A stretch of 64,000 bases of DNA, taken from contig NC_041726.1 in assembly GCF_900700375.1 (NCBI RefSeq), positions 10,270,373 through 10,334,372 of the forward strand, given 5' to 3'. How positions within the stretch are numbered: position 1 is the stretch's first letter; the number at the start of each line of letters is the position of its first letter. Position numbers and translations under genes: made by a program. Below are positions 48,171-58,885 of this stretch, piece after piece. Below the pieces are notes generated by a model that saw only the letters and a program-made list of their open reading frames with translations, did not search any database and had not been told where the DNA came from. This DNA comes from Denticeps clupeoides. Taxonomy: Eukaryota > Chordata > Actinopteri > Clupeiformes > Denticipitidae.

Positions 48171-50064
48171 CCTTCTCAAATAATTAGCATTTTGTGATAA
48201 AGTTCATTATTTCCTGTAATGTACTGATAAACATTAGACTTTCATATATTTTAGATTCATTACACACAACTGAAGGTAGTTCAAGCCTATTATTGTTTTA
48301 ATATTGATGATTTTGGCATACAGCTCATGAAAACCCAAAGTTCCTATCGCAAAAAAATTTGCATATCAGGAAAAGGTTCTCTAAACGAGCTATTAACCTG
48401 ATCATCTGAATCAACTAATTAACTCTAAACACCTGCAAAAGATTCCTGAGGCTTTTAAAAACTCCCAGCCTGGTTCATTACTCCAAACCGCATTCATGGG
48501 TAAGACTGCTGACCAGAAGGACATCGACACCCTCAAGCAAGAGGGTAAGACACAGAAAGAAATTTCTGAACGAATAGGCTGTTCCCAGAGTGCTGTATCA
48601 AGGCACCTCAGTGGGAAGTCTGTGGGAAGGAAAAAGTGTGGCAGAAAACGCTGCACAACGAGAAGAGGTGACCGGACTCTGAGGAAAATTGTGGAGAAGG
48701 ACCCATTCCAGACCTTGGGGGACCTGCGGAAGCAGTGGACTGAGTCTGGAGTAGAAACATAGAGAGCCACCGTGCACAGGCGTGTGCAGGAAACGGGCTA
48801 CAGGTGCCGCATTCCCCAGGTCAAGACACTTTTGAACCAGAAACAGTGGCAGAAGCGCCTGACCTGGGAAATCAAAGTGCCAGAGTCTGGAGGAAGACTA
48901 GGCAGGGGGAAATGGCAAAAATGCCTGAAGTCCAGTGTCAAGTACCCACAGTCAGTGATGGTCTGGGGTGCCATGTCAGCTGCTGGTGTTGGTCCACTGT
49001 GTTTTATCAAGGGCAGGGTCAATGCAGCTAGCTATCAGGAGATTTTTGGAGCACTTCATGCTTCCATCTGCTGAAAAGCTTTACGAAGATGAAGATTTCA
49101 TTTTTCAGCATGCCCTGGCACCTGCTCACAGTGCCAAAACCACTGGTAAATGGTTTACTGACTATGGTATTACTGTGCTCAATTTGCCTGCCAACTCTCC
49201 TGACCTGAACCCCATAGAGAATCTGTGGGATGTTGAGAGACGCAACACTCTGGATGAGCTTAAGGCCGCTATCGAAGCATCCTGGGCCTCCACAACACCT
49301 CAGCAGTGCCACAAGCTGATTGCCTCCATGCCACGCCGCATTGAAGCAGTCATTTCTGCGAAAGGATTCCGACCAAGTATTGAGTGCATAACTGAACATG
49401 ATTATTTGAAGGTTGACTTTTTTTTTTTTTTTTGTATTAAAAATTTTTTGGTCTGATTAAATATGCTAATTTCTTGTCGGGGTTTCATTAGCTGTATGCC
49501 AAAACAATCTATATTAAAACTATAAAAAGCCTTGAACTACCTTCAGTTGTGTGTAATGAATCTAAAATATATGAAAGTCTAATGTTTATCAGTACATTAC
49601 AGGAAATAATGAACTTTATCACAATATGCTAATTTTTTAGAAGGACTTGTGTGTGTCTAAAAGAGAAACACAAAGCTCGTACAGCGAACTGGTATCTGAT
49701 CAACTGAACGAAACAGCGCCCCCTGGGGGCACAAAATACGACGGTCACAGAATGCGGCGTAACACCAGTCAGAAAATACAGCCGGACGCGGGACTGTCCT
49801 ACCAGGGACACTTTAGCCGAGCCGTCCGTGTTGGACACAACGTCGGTCTCTATGTCCATGTGCCTGTAGTCCTCACAGCCTCGCCCGTCCACACGCAGGT
49901 CATCCTGAGACAAATCGAGATTCATCATTTAAAACGGCCGATTTAATTCACTGATCACTTCGGTCAAATATCGGAGGCTTAAATCCACAGATTTCAGGGT
50001 AATTTACCCGCACTCCGTGTAAAATGTAGACTTTCTCAGCCTCGCTCACTTGCACAGTGGCCAT
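45778..50064 (-). CDS. exosc7: Exosome complex component RRP42 (Exosc7)
   Basis: This is one of six RNase-PH-like subunits that form the ring of the RNA exosome. In animals the ring is structural and threads RNA to the RRP44/RRP6 nucleases. Eight minus-strand exons (50008-50064, 49803-49904, 47878-47972, 47219-47384, 46400-46470, 46201-46324, 45970-46125, 45778-45882) give 291 residues, equal to human. Hallmarks are MATVQVSEAEKVYILHGVR, DDLRVDGRGCEDYR, DVLVGVKAEVG, GYLEFFVD, ATPEFEGRGGEEL, CISPGEHCWVLYVDVL, ELSDDPYDCVRLNVENVPCIVTLCK, GSLDPESIFEMIE and KKRQKVGFLG. The donor after exon 7 is GTCGTT, far from consensus. Reading past it would give a short VVLCF end, so a truncated isoform is possible. 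Introns carry a foldback element, a tRNA-Asp relic and a Tc1 transposon. AATAAA on the minus strand is at about 45729. Confidence 0.97.
46589..47182. repeat. Foldback (long inverted repeat) element in exosc7 intron 4
   Basis: The left arm runs from TGAGTTCTGTATTC near 46589, and the right arm ends in its reverse complement (GAATACAGAACTCA) near 47182. Within the arms, CTGGATTTTACTCATTAAAC, a (CA)n tract, AATTGTGAAAAT and CTCTTTGAATTTAAGGC all match their reverse complements. Each arm is about 270 bases with a spacer of roughly 70-100. No coding capacity is seen. The right end lies about 35 bases from the donor of exon 4 (47218). Confidence 0.85.
47522..47662 (-). repeat. SINE-A copy, directly after tRNA-Asp
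   Basis: On the minus strand GGGGCAGTGGTGGCCTAGCGG starts near 47661, box B and its surroundings are deleted, and the body and tail (ATCACATGTGACAATCACTT) follow. A short duplication of GAATGCAGAG is present. Confidence 0.85.
47671..47741 (-). pseudogene. tRNA-Asp (GTC) relic, intronic in exosc7
   Basis: On the minus strand TCCTCGTTAGTATAGTGGTG, then CCCCGCCTGTCACGCGGT and GGGGTTCGATTCCC match tRNA-Asp. The anticodon is GTC. The anticodon stem has a mismatch, the 3' acceptor side (CTGGGGA) does not pair cleanly with TCCTCGT, and no T-run terminator follows. A SINE-A starts about 10 bases downstream on the same strand. It is probably a pseudogene or part of a composite SINE. Confidence 0.75.
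48104..48167. repeat. (AT)n(AC)n microsatellite
   Basis: About 10 AT units are followed by about 20 AC units, directly joined to the left end of the Tc1 transposon at 48168. Confidence 0.95.
48168..49652 (+). mobile_element. Nearly full-length Tc1-like transposon with long inverted repeats
   Basis: The terminal inverted repeats are at least 110 bases (AGGTCCTTCTCAAATAATTAG at left; the right end near 49652 is its complement), with matching inner blocks such as CACACAACTGAAGGTAG. The plus-strand transposase begins at 48496 with MGKTADQKDIDTLKQEGKTQ and a helix-turn-helix (RIGCSQSAVSRHLSGKS). It runs through a TAG near 48760, the block VMVWGAMSAAGVGPL, a frame change near 49050, and FQHALAPAHSAK and NSPDLNPIENLWD. 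The DDE-type positions are largely present. It lies in exosc7 intron 2, opposite to the gene, and looks young but broken. Confidence 0.92.
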
Positions 50065-50497
50065 GTTGCCATACGACCCGTGTCATCAGGGCGCGACGCT
50101 GCGGGCGACTTGCGTCATCAAGGCGCGACACTGTTTTTTTTTCACGGCGGCCGGTTTCTGTCCGAACTGGGATCAGTTTCTCCTCGACAGCAGCGCGGCT
50201 GGAACCGCGTTTAGAATGCAATGAAACTGACCTGGAGTCAGAGGAAAGAACGTTGGGTTATTCCATTTGAAAACGCCACAAAATGTTCAGATGTTCAAAC
50301 GAGTGTTCGCGGCGTTATTGAGCGGAGTTTCGGGTGTCGGTGTCCATGTGTGGGGTGGAGTAGAGGTGCGTTCATGTGCTAATTACAGATCATTCCGGAC
50401 TCCAGGACTTCCTGGTCGCTGCTCGTCCGGGTGTCGGGAGGAAGGGAGGATTCCCGTGGCTGTTCCGCCGAAACCGAGGCGCGGGTCCCGGTGGGAG
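50065..50497. promoter_or_regulatory. Shared exosc7/zdhhc3 promoter region
   Basis: The exosc7 ATG (50064, minus) and a probable noncoding first exon of zdhhc3 (about 50390-50497, ending GTGGGAG before GTGAGC) diverge from this block of about 430 bases. It contains a near duplicate of GTCATCAGGGCGCGAC at 50082 and 50113, which includes a CRE-like TGCGTCATCA. Confidence 0.55.
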
Positions 50498-50844
50498 GTG
50501 AGCGAGCTGCTCTTCTCATTGTTACTCTACTATTATTATTTTTATTATGTTTATGATAATTATTCGCTGTGTGGACTGGTCAGTGTCGGGTGCTGATTCC
50601 AGCAGTTTCCCTTCCCTGGTGAAAGCGTGTGTTTACTGGGGTGGAGAAGGTGGAGGTTGGGTGTGGGTCTGCGGTTCTGGAGGTGTTTGTGTCTTTTGAT
50701 GGGTCGAGATTTGTAGTAAAAATGAAAACCGGAGGAGTTCTCCTTCCTCTAATCCAGTTCTTCTGGAAATCTTACAATCAGTAGTAACTTGTTGTACTTG
50801 TTCCCACTTGGACTAATAAAGGATCATCTTAACAGGGACCGTGG

Positions 50845-51540
50845 TGGTAGTAGTCTATGAACCAGGAGACCCAGGTTCTTTACTTTACTTTGCAGACGCT
50901 TTTATCCAAAGCGACTTACAAGAGCAAGACACCAACACCATTCTCATTCAATTTCTATAGATTTCGAGTTTACAAAACTAAGAGCCCTGATAAGGCCTAA
51001 CTTGTCAGAAAAAGAACATGCTCGGAAATTGTTAAGTGCTAGACGAGGAAATTATTTTAATTTGTGCAGTGCGTGTGCAAGTGTTAGATTGTCTGAAATA
51101 CTGTTTGAATAAGTGGGTTTTCACCAGCCAGGGACAACCAAGGAGAACAGAGTTGATTGCAACCGGAGACCCCGTGAAGAGGGAATTTTCAGTCTCATTT
51201 CATTTGCAGATCTGAGAGGGCGTGCCGGAGTGTAGCTGGCTAGTAGTGTGTTGATATAAGAGGGTGCTCTTCCATTTACAGCCCTGTAGGCGAGCAACAA
51301 GGATTTGAACTCAATGCGAGCAGCTACCGGGAGCCAGTGGAGAGAGGTGAGAAGAGGCGTGACATGGGTGTATTTTGGCTGATTGAAGATGAGACGGGCT
51401 GCCACATTTTGGACCATCTGGAGTGGTTTTATGGTTACTGCAGAGGTTCTTCTGGTACTGTTCCTGTAACTTCTGTTTATAAGGCACTCTGGATAAGGGC
51501 ATCTGGTAAATGCTGTAAATGTAAGTGTTCCTGCTCAGTG
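50845..51540. repeat. SINE-B copy interrupted by an L2-type LINE fragment
   Basis: A SINE-B head (CTATGAACCAGGAGACCCAGG) is at about 50850-50877 and its tail (GGCACTCTGGATAAGGGCATC) at about 51484-51525. Between them lies a minus-strand LINE whose frame 51121-51417 encodes VQNVAARLIF, TPLLTSLHWLPVAARIEFK and YRAVNGRAPSYI, the end of an L2-family ORF2. The same LINE tail splits the SINE-B at 3456-4137. Confidence 0.8.
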
Positions 51541-51801
51541 GTAGTAAGTGTGGTTTGAACCTGGCTTATAGGTGGCTGTGTTACCCCAGCATGGTGCAAA
51601 TCGTATAAAACCAGAACCTCATGAATGCTGCATTATTCCTTCAAATTGATTGATTATTAATAATCTATGGATTGTGGCTGGGGCCGGGGCTCATGAGTGA
51701 GGAGGAGGAGCATCTGCTTTGTTTCCTGCTGTGCACTACGACTTTTTCACCGGACCCCTCTTTCTGCGTTTTCCCAGCATGCCCATCGGTTGCTCGCAAG
51801 A

Positions 51802-54800
51802 ATGAAGAGCCCCGCCCACCGCTGCAGGGACATCGAGAGGCGAGCCGGCTACCTGGGGCCCGAGCACTGTGCCCCGCCCCCACCGCTCCCACAGTCTGAT
51901 GCCATGTGGTTCATCCGCGACGGCTGCGGCATTGTGTGCGGCGCCATCACCTGGCTGCTGGTGCTCTACGCGGAGTTCGTGGTGGTCTTCGTCATGCTCC
52001 TCCCCTCCAACAACGTGGTGTACAGCGTGCTCAACGGCGTGGTCTTTAACGGCCTGGCATTCCTCGCGTTGGCGTCACACTTCAGGGCCATGTGCACAGA
52101 CCCGGTCAGATCCACTTGTCTACTGATATCAGCATGCACATCCATAATTAGCATCATATCGCAATGCTTATTACATTTTCCCATGAAATCTCCATTTATT
52201 TGCTTTTTATGAGTGTTCCAGTGAGGGTTTTTATGGTTCAGAATGGTGGTGTAGTGCAGACCTACATGTCTTTCTGCTGCCCAGGGCACTTTTCCCTGCA
52301 TAATTGATGACGTGTCACTTATGCCTGAAGCCTTTCAAACCAAAGATGATTTTTTTTATACATATCCACTGAGATTCTTTTTTTCTTCCACTGACGGTCA
52401 TATAATTCCCAAGAGAAACTGATAACATTCAGTAAAATCAAACTCTAAACTGTAAAGCCTAATCAATATGCTGTGTTGTATAACGAGTCACCACTAGGTG
52501 TAGGTTATATAGCGTCACTATTCCACAATAAATGGAAGGAAAGAACGTATAATGTTCTATATTTGACTGTACCAGTGGCAAAAATATGTAACACACTTAT
52601 CTAAATGCACGAATCACCAAATCGTTCATTTAAAATATGTAACATATCAGCACCGCTCTGTTGTTTACTGTATACTTGATGATGGGTGGGTGTGTCTATT
52701 GTGCAGGGAGCACAGGAGCGGCAACCAATCATTGTTTCTTGCTCGTAACAACATAGTCGCTTAACCTGCAATAAACCCCACTGATTGGCCAAATGGGTTT
52801 GGGCGACCTGAGACTCTTTCTCACATTTATGGCTGTAATAGTTGTGAAATTGACGCGAGCTTGAGTCTTAACAATTCATTTTTGAAAAATGTGTGATTAC
52901 CCGACAATTGTGACCAGTGTAGTGCTCATTTCATTCAGTTGACCTTTAACCTCGTATGAAAGTGGCATGACCGTTAGCGTACTCTGGCCTGCAGGGAGCC
53001 GTGCCCAAAGGAAACGCCACCAAAGAGTTCATCGAGAGTCTTCAGCTGAAACCTGGACAGGTGGTTTATAAATGTCCCAAGTGCTGCAGCATCAAGCCCG
53101 ACCGTGCGCACCACTGCAGGTAAAAGACCCTCAGATCGGCTCCGGCGTTTCATTCCGCGTACTGACCCCGGACCCCAAGAGTGTGCGCGCGATGCTCTGT
53201 CCTACATTCCCTGACACACTGCCGTTGTTTTCCCGTTGTTCCCTCATGCAAAATAATGCGATTTCTGTGTGTGTTTTTACTGAAGTGTGTGTAAACGCTG
53301 CATCCGGAAGATGGACCATCACTGCCCCTGGGTGAATAACTGTGTGGGAGAAAACAACCAGAAGTACTTTGTGCTTTTCACTGTGAGTACAGAACGCACA
53401 CAAACACACACTCACGCTTCTACTGTCTTATTATCTTTTCACCACCATCTACTGGATATTAATGACACTCATATTCACATTAATAATACAAACACACACA
53501 ATGTACAGAATGATAAAGATTTTGTTTGTTTACTGTAGATGTATATTGCCCTGATCTCCCTCCACGCCCTCGTCATGGTGGCCTGTCACTTCGTCTTCTG
53601 CTTTGAACAGGACTGGACGAGTAAGTGTTTACACTGTAAACCGTGTTCTCACTCAACTGCTCATTCAACACCTTCTCATTCATAGAAGCCGTTTACACAG
53701 AACAGGGAGGTTCTGTCCTGGGTTCGCCACTGACACAACCAAATTCCATTCGATTACGATTATCATTGTATCGATTATTGAGGCACCCTGTCCATTTTTC
53801 TACATGACTTCACAGGATGTTTTTAAATACGCAAGTGAGATGAGAGTTAAGGCCTTAACAAGCATAGTGTTATTTACATTTTTTGACTATTTTGTAATAT
53901 ACACTGAATACAGGAAATCCTAAAATTTAATATAATCACTTGCATTATACAAACGTGTGTGTGACAAAGTCCACTTTCAGTAGAATTGCCCAGATATTGC
54001 TTTATCTTGTGTACGGTTATGCTTTATGTTGATGTATCTGCCTTAGATACCCTTTCAAAAACAGTTTCAAGCTCAAAAATGCGTACGCCGATCAGAGGGC
54101 GTTCCTTTTGAACGTCCGTGTGGACGAGCCCGAACTCCGGAGCAGCGCTGTACTCAGATCAGGCCGCCACAGTCTCTAACGTACTACTTTTTAATTAGAA
54201 AACCACCAAGCAATGTAATTATGATATAATCCATTATGTTTTGGATTTAGTAGAACAGGGCTTGTGCTCAGAACAAGTGACAATTAAATGATAAATGTTT
54301 ATGATCCCATTGATCTTATTAGGTGAGCAGGATTGATCAGGGTTCCAGTTTAACCAGGTTAAAGTGAACCTGTTTAACGAGGAGCGTTTCGGACCTTCAT
54401 TCCCTTGGTTCTCATGGCCCCCAATTTCCTCTTCTTCCACGTGCCTTCCACCACCCTGTTCCTCAGAGTGCAGCTCCTTATCACCTCCAGCCACAGTCAT
54501 CCTCCTCATCCTCCTGTGCTTTGAGGGGCTCCTCTTCCTCATTTTCACCGCTGTGATGTTCGGCACACAGGTCCACTCCATCTGCACTGACGAGACCGTA
54601 AGTTCCCGAGCGTCCACCGCGCCCACCACCGCGCCCGAACCTGTATCATAAACGTCTTCTCCTGTCCGCAGGGTATCGAGCAGCTGAAGAAGGAAGAGCG
54701 GCGCTGGGTGAAGAAGTCCAGGTGGATGAACATGAAGGTGGTGTTCGGCCACCCCTTCTCCATAGCCTGGCTCAGTCCGTTTGCCACGCCCGACCATGGG

Positions 54801-54830
54801 AAGGCAGACCCCTATCAGTATGTGGTCTGA
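51802..54830 (+). CDS. zdhhc3: Palmitoyltransferase ZDHHC3 (GODZ-type)
   Basis: This is a Golgi protein S-acyltransferase; known substrates in mammals include GABA-A receptor gamma2 and SNAP25-type proteins. Six coding exons (51802-52104, 52995-53119, 53286-53382, 53539-53620, 54467-54597, 54672-54830) give 298 residues, against 299 in the human short isoform. Two membrane helices ([19 protein letters not shown] and a second around [14 protein letters not shown]) precede the Cys-rich domain [35 protein letters not shown] with the catalytic DHHC. Two further helices follow ([37 protein letters not shown]). The C terminus DPYQYVV could bind PDZ domains. The join DWT-KCSS matches the known short splice form; I did not find the alternative exon. 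The start exon has an acceptor at 51777, so the first exon is noncoding. AATAAA near 55825 suggests a 1-kb 3' UTR. Confidence 0.97.
54128..54240 (+). repeat. Dispersed repeat, copy 2
   Basis: The ordered landmarks are shared with the copy at 39960-40080 (CTCAGATCAGGCC, GCCACAGTC, CCAAGCAATGTAATTATG). The copy lies in the last but one intron of zdhhc3. Confidence 0.55.
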
Positions 54831-57363
54831 TGGGCGACGCCTGTTCTGGAGACCCATTTTCTCGCCCAGTTGGGTGCATTGTGAACAAGCAGCGCCAGAG
54901 GGACTCGAGTGAGCGGAACTCTCACCTGTTTCCCTTTCCAATCAGAGATGGAACTTCTGATGCTTTACTGACCTACGGAACGTCTTCCGTCTTCCTCCTG
55001 TTTACACCAAAGCCCAGGGAATGTCTCCTTCTCCACCATTTCTCCAAGCCAGAATTGCAGCTACTTCTTGTGCTCTTTTTTCCTGACGACAAATCGCGAT
55101 GTTGCAATAATTAATGTCGCCTGTTTTAAATGTATTTTTTTATACTCCATGGAGGAGGTGCAGATCAGCAGTTCATTCTGGACCTCGCATGACTGCTGGT
55201 TCCTGTCCTTCAGTCATGACTGGTTCTGTCAGCGCCTTACTGGGGGTGGCGCCTGTGGACTTGACCACTGGAGGACCAATAGAAACAGGATTCCAAGGAT
55301 GTGCTGCCTTACGCGTATGTTTACCTATAGGATCGGGTTTTTTTTTTTGATGGTGCAATCGAACATGGTGGCCTTCACAGTGGAACATTTCATGTGTAAT
55401 GTTCACACGCCTTACTCACCCCGCCTCCAGAGGAACTGGAACTCTCCTGCCAAAATTAATCTTTTTCTCATTTTCTTTTCTTTATTTTAACTGTTGATTA
55501 TGAACAGATCAGGTATTATCTGCTGAACCGTTATTACTGCCATACAGCATAAACTGTCTCCTCTCTAACCATATGCAGTAACATTAAAATCTAACTGAAC
55601 CGCACTGTTCAGAACCTAGAACTGGTGTTCCATATGTCCTATATAAGTGAAGACCTCCTTATCAAAGCAGTGACTATCAGGCTTATAACAAGGAAACAAG
55701 TCGACATGATGATGAATTGCAATCCATTCCATTGCCACTAGAGGCAGCACACCACACACTGCTGCCCCTCAGGAGGAACGATCACACTAGTCTCGCTTAC
55801 TTTTAATCTGAGCGCAGACCTCCTAATAAAAGGCAATTAAAATTGTGGACGTTGTCTTTATTTAATATGAATTGTGTTTTAATGATTTTGTGTCTTCTGA
55901 TTGAGCTTTATTCCTTGGTTTAGAAATGTGCTAAGAAATTCACATTTAATTCACTTGTCACCGACCCACAATGTGCCGTTCTTTTGCATGGTTATAAATG
56001 AATGTGTGATGGATGTGTGTGAGTTGTGGTTATTCTGTGCCGCCGGTTTTATGAATGAGCTCTGGAATAATTTAACATGGACTCTGCCTCCATTAACTGT
56101 AATACATAATTCATCTTAAGGGGGTCCCTGGGATTTCTTTCTGCCTGTTACAGCTTTGAAAAATTTTATCTTCTAATATCTTTTGTTTGGCAGCAGGATG
56201 GCAGGTGATTACAATGGCGAGCACCTTAAAATGAACGTAAGGCAAGGTGAACCCAGAACACCGTGTTCATCGTGTGAAATTTATTCCAGCGTGTAACAGT
56301 GTAAACATGGTTTCTCCACAATGGATACAAGTGTATTTACACATCCACAAATGCAAGATAAGGACTTTGTTCTGCTACCTCTGGTACCTCATGCTCCTGA
56401 CCTGCTGTGGAACGCTGGGGCTTTCAGATAAGGCCATTCCCCGGCAGGCCCTCGTTCCGTGCTAGTCACCGCGTTCCCTCTGTCTTTTAATGAATATGTG
56501 TAGAACATTTCGATTTCTGACCCAGCAGTTGTAGGAAGAACATTTGATTCAGGAAGTGCATCAACAGAACAAATGCAAATAATTTTTTTGCTTCATGCAT
56601 CTTAAAGATGTCGAAAATAACCTGGTGCAGGCGGACCAGTCAGAAACGAGCGCTGTTCTTATTGCACCGAGCCTGACCCGGTCCACAGGCGTCACAGTGA
56701 TAAGGGATCGTAGGAAGTACAGCAGTGGAGGACCAGCATGCATGATGGAGGACGGCGCCTTTGTGCTTTTTGCTACCGGCTGATCCAGCACTTGATCCGG
56801 ACTACACGCCAACCGCTGCATGCTGGGAGATGCACAGGGCTCAGGTTGTCCAGAGGAAGCCTCTGGAGGAAAACAGTGAGACTGAGCTGATGCCTCCATC
56901 CTGAATCGGCGTCAACACGGGCCAGTCTGATCAGTCTTTGGTCTGGAGAGGAACTGGTCTAAGTAAATAAAACGTCAGCAGCTAAATACATGAACCTCCC
57001 CAAAAATGCCAAATTAAATGCACCATTATGCACAGAAAAGATTCGTAAGGCCATACGGCCCTCGCTACTGACCATCGACTGTTGAAAAACATGGTCGCCA
57101 TAATCTCAAAACAGGTCTAGTGCCCCTGGTGGCTGCTTGCAGGAATGTTTAGCTCTGCCCACCCCTCCCATCAGCCAATATTCCAGCACAGGCCTAACTA
57201 CGGCAGTTCTGCATGCCTGACGGCGCCCATGTTCTCAACAGTCCGTGGTCCTCGCCAGGGGGTGGGACTTGTGTAGTGGCAGCAGTTATGTTGGTGGCCT
57301 ACAGATAAATAATCCTACAGCAGCCATGCAGGCGCAGCGTGAACCTCCATCGCCAGGGACCCG
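54831..57363. other. zdhhc3 3' UTR and gene-free space before tmem42
   Basis: From the stop to about 55830 is probably the zdhhc3 3' UTR. After that I see no exon. At about 56817 the sequence GCATGCTGGGAGATG resembles the ZNF143-type element found at the tmem42 promoter (58197), in a mildly GC-rich block at 56620-56900. The tmem42 3' UTR must occupy part of the right end, but I could not place its polyadenylation signal. Confidence 0.5.
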
Positions 57364-58027
57364 TCATTCATCCTTCTTGGTCACAGGTGGGTCGCTGGGT
57401 GTCGCTCGGTGAAGCACCAGGAGGCCGGAGAGTGTGAGCGAGATGCCCACCCACCACAGAGCGAGGTGGCTCTCCCCAAAGATGAGCTGGCCCAGGAACG
57501 CCTGGAGGAACATGAGGCGTGTGTCAAGAGACGGAACATTCCGGCTGGAGTATTGAGCGGGTGTCGGGGCGCGTCGTACTCACAGAGGAGATGAAGTTGG
57601 AGGCCGTGGTGGTCACAGTGGCCCGGGTGGAGGAGGAGGAGTACCTGAGCGCCTTGGCCAGGAAGGTCCACATCACAGCGTTGCAGGTGAAGAGCAGGCC
57701 GCCGCAGAGGAGCCTCAGGGGGATGTGCAGCTGACAAACATGAATTATTACTACTGTAGTAGTCCTGATCAGCAACCATTTGTTTAATAACGAGACACGG
57801 CACGTGGGGTCGCGCTGAAGGTCATTATTTGTGAGTGCGTGACGTCTCACCCAGTCGCACGCGGTGGCCTCGTTCTCCGGGCGGAATTTGCGCTGCTCGC
57901 CCCACGTCCGGAGGCCGGACTCACACACCCCCTTCAGGTAGTCCGCGCCCAGGGACAGCTTGGCTGACGACGACGCCACGGCGCCCAGGAAGCCCGCGAG
58001 CAGCGCGTACACCACGCCGGGGAACAT
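57364..58027 (-). CDS. tmem42: Transmembrane protein 42 (EamA-like)
   Basis: This is a small multipass membrane protein related to EamA/drug-metabolite transporters. Its function is unknown. Three minus-strand exons (57851-58027, 57584-57730, 57364-57501) give 153 residues, against about 159 in human. Exon 1 encodes VVYALLAGFLGAVASSSAKLSLG. Exon 2 encodes GGLLFTCNAVMWTFLAKAL and TATASNF-like TTTASNFISS. Exon 3 encodes AFLGQLIFGESHLALWWVGISLTLSGLLVLHR. These match the human SSAFLGYVLYGE and LWWGG blocks. The exon 1 end (SGLRTWGEQRKFRPENEATACDW) has no clear counterpart in human. I chose the ATG at 58027; an upstream in-frame ATG would add residues encoded by the promoter repeat. It neighbours zdhhc3 as in human. 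Confidence 0.88.
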
Positions 58028-58216
58028 CTCATCTCCGCCGAGGAGGAACCTCCAGCACGTCCAGCTCCTCCTCCAAGGGCCAATCACAGCCGAGGAGGAC
58101 CGTCCCGCTCCTTCTCCAAGGGCCAATCACAGCCGAGGAGAAAAGCCCAGCTCCTCCTCCAGGCGCCAATCACAGCCGCCTACCGATGCGTGCCGGCGCA
58201 TGCTGGGAGATGTAGT
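58028..58216 (-). promoter_or_regulatory. tmem42: tmem42 promoter: triplicated CCAAT module plus ZNF143-like site
   Basis: Three copies of a 43-base unit carry CCAATCACAGCCG at 58080, 58123 and 58166. This is an NF-Y-type CCAAT box read from the plus strand (ATTGG relative to the gene). The spacing is exactly 43 bases both times. At about 58197-58215 the minus strand reads ACTACATCTCCCAGCATGC, a match to the ZNF143/THAP11 promoter element. Confidence 0.75.
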
Positions 58217-58559
58217 CCACCTTTTCCTTCTCGAGTCTTCCCGTGGTTTCTACCCTTTTATTTACAGTAGAAGATCAAAGATCAAAGAAGATCAAAGGAA
58301 GGTGTTCACATTCAGAGGCTAAATAACAAGCAATTCTATATTTTTAAAGGCTCAGAGTCAGACTAGGGACGGAGCCCTAGCTGCTTAGAACCAGCAGAAC
58401 ATCACCTTCTTCCCATTGATGGTTTCTTCGTTACACCCCAAAGACGCATGACATGCATGATTGTTTTGATTAGCTGGTGTCACAAGGTTCATAGGTCAGA
58501 GTTGGCCTCTCACCAGTTATCGACTACACAGACATCCCTAGTGTGGGGTATGACCAGTA

Positions 58560-58885
58560 GGGGGCTTCACTCTTCGTGCTGTAGATTGCAGTGTATGGGA
58601 GACTCCAAAGCCAAACATGGGGTTTCATCATCCTACCTCAGAGGCCGTATTATACCTGGCACTCTACCACTGAATATTTTCAAACAGAAGCTTAAGACCT
58701 TCCTCTTTAGAGAATACTCAGACTAACTAGTCTGACTTTTGTAAAGACAACAGAGTTAATAAAATAATTGTATTCATGGTTTGAGTTCTAGTCAACCAGA
58801 ACAGATTACTTCACTGATGGTAACATGAAAGCACGTTGTAAGTCGCTCTAGATAAGGGCATCAAATGCCATAAATGTAAAACCTA
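58560..58885 (+). repeat. LINE-like repeat tail joined to a SINE-B tail
   Basis: The frame near 58625-58726 encodes GTLPLNIFKQKLKTFLFREYSD. The following 100 bases match 8770-8880, and then a SINE-B-like end (TAAGTCGCTCTAGATAAGGGC) follows at 58838. Confidence 0.55.

Noticed and set aside
57524-58126. Longer tmem42 start with an MALGEGAGRSSSAVIGPW leader
   Set aside because: The extra residues are encoded by the 43-base promoter repeat, and the exon 1 frame reads through its splice donor. The shorter start gives the family length.
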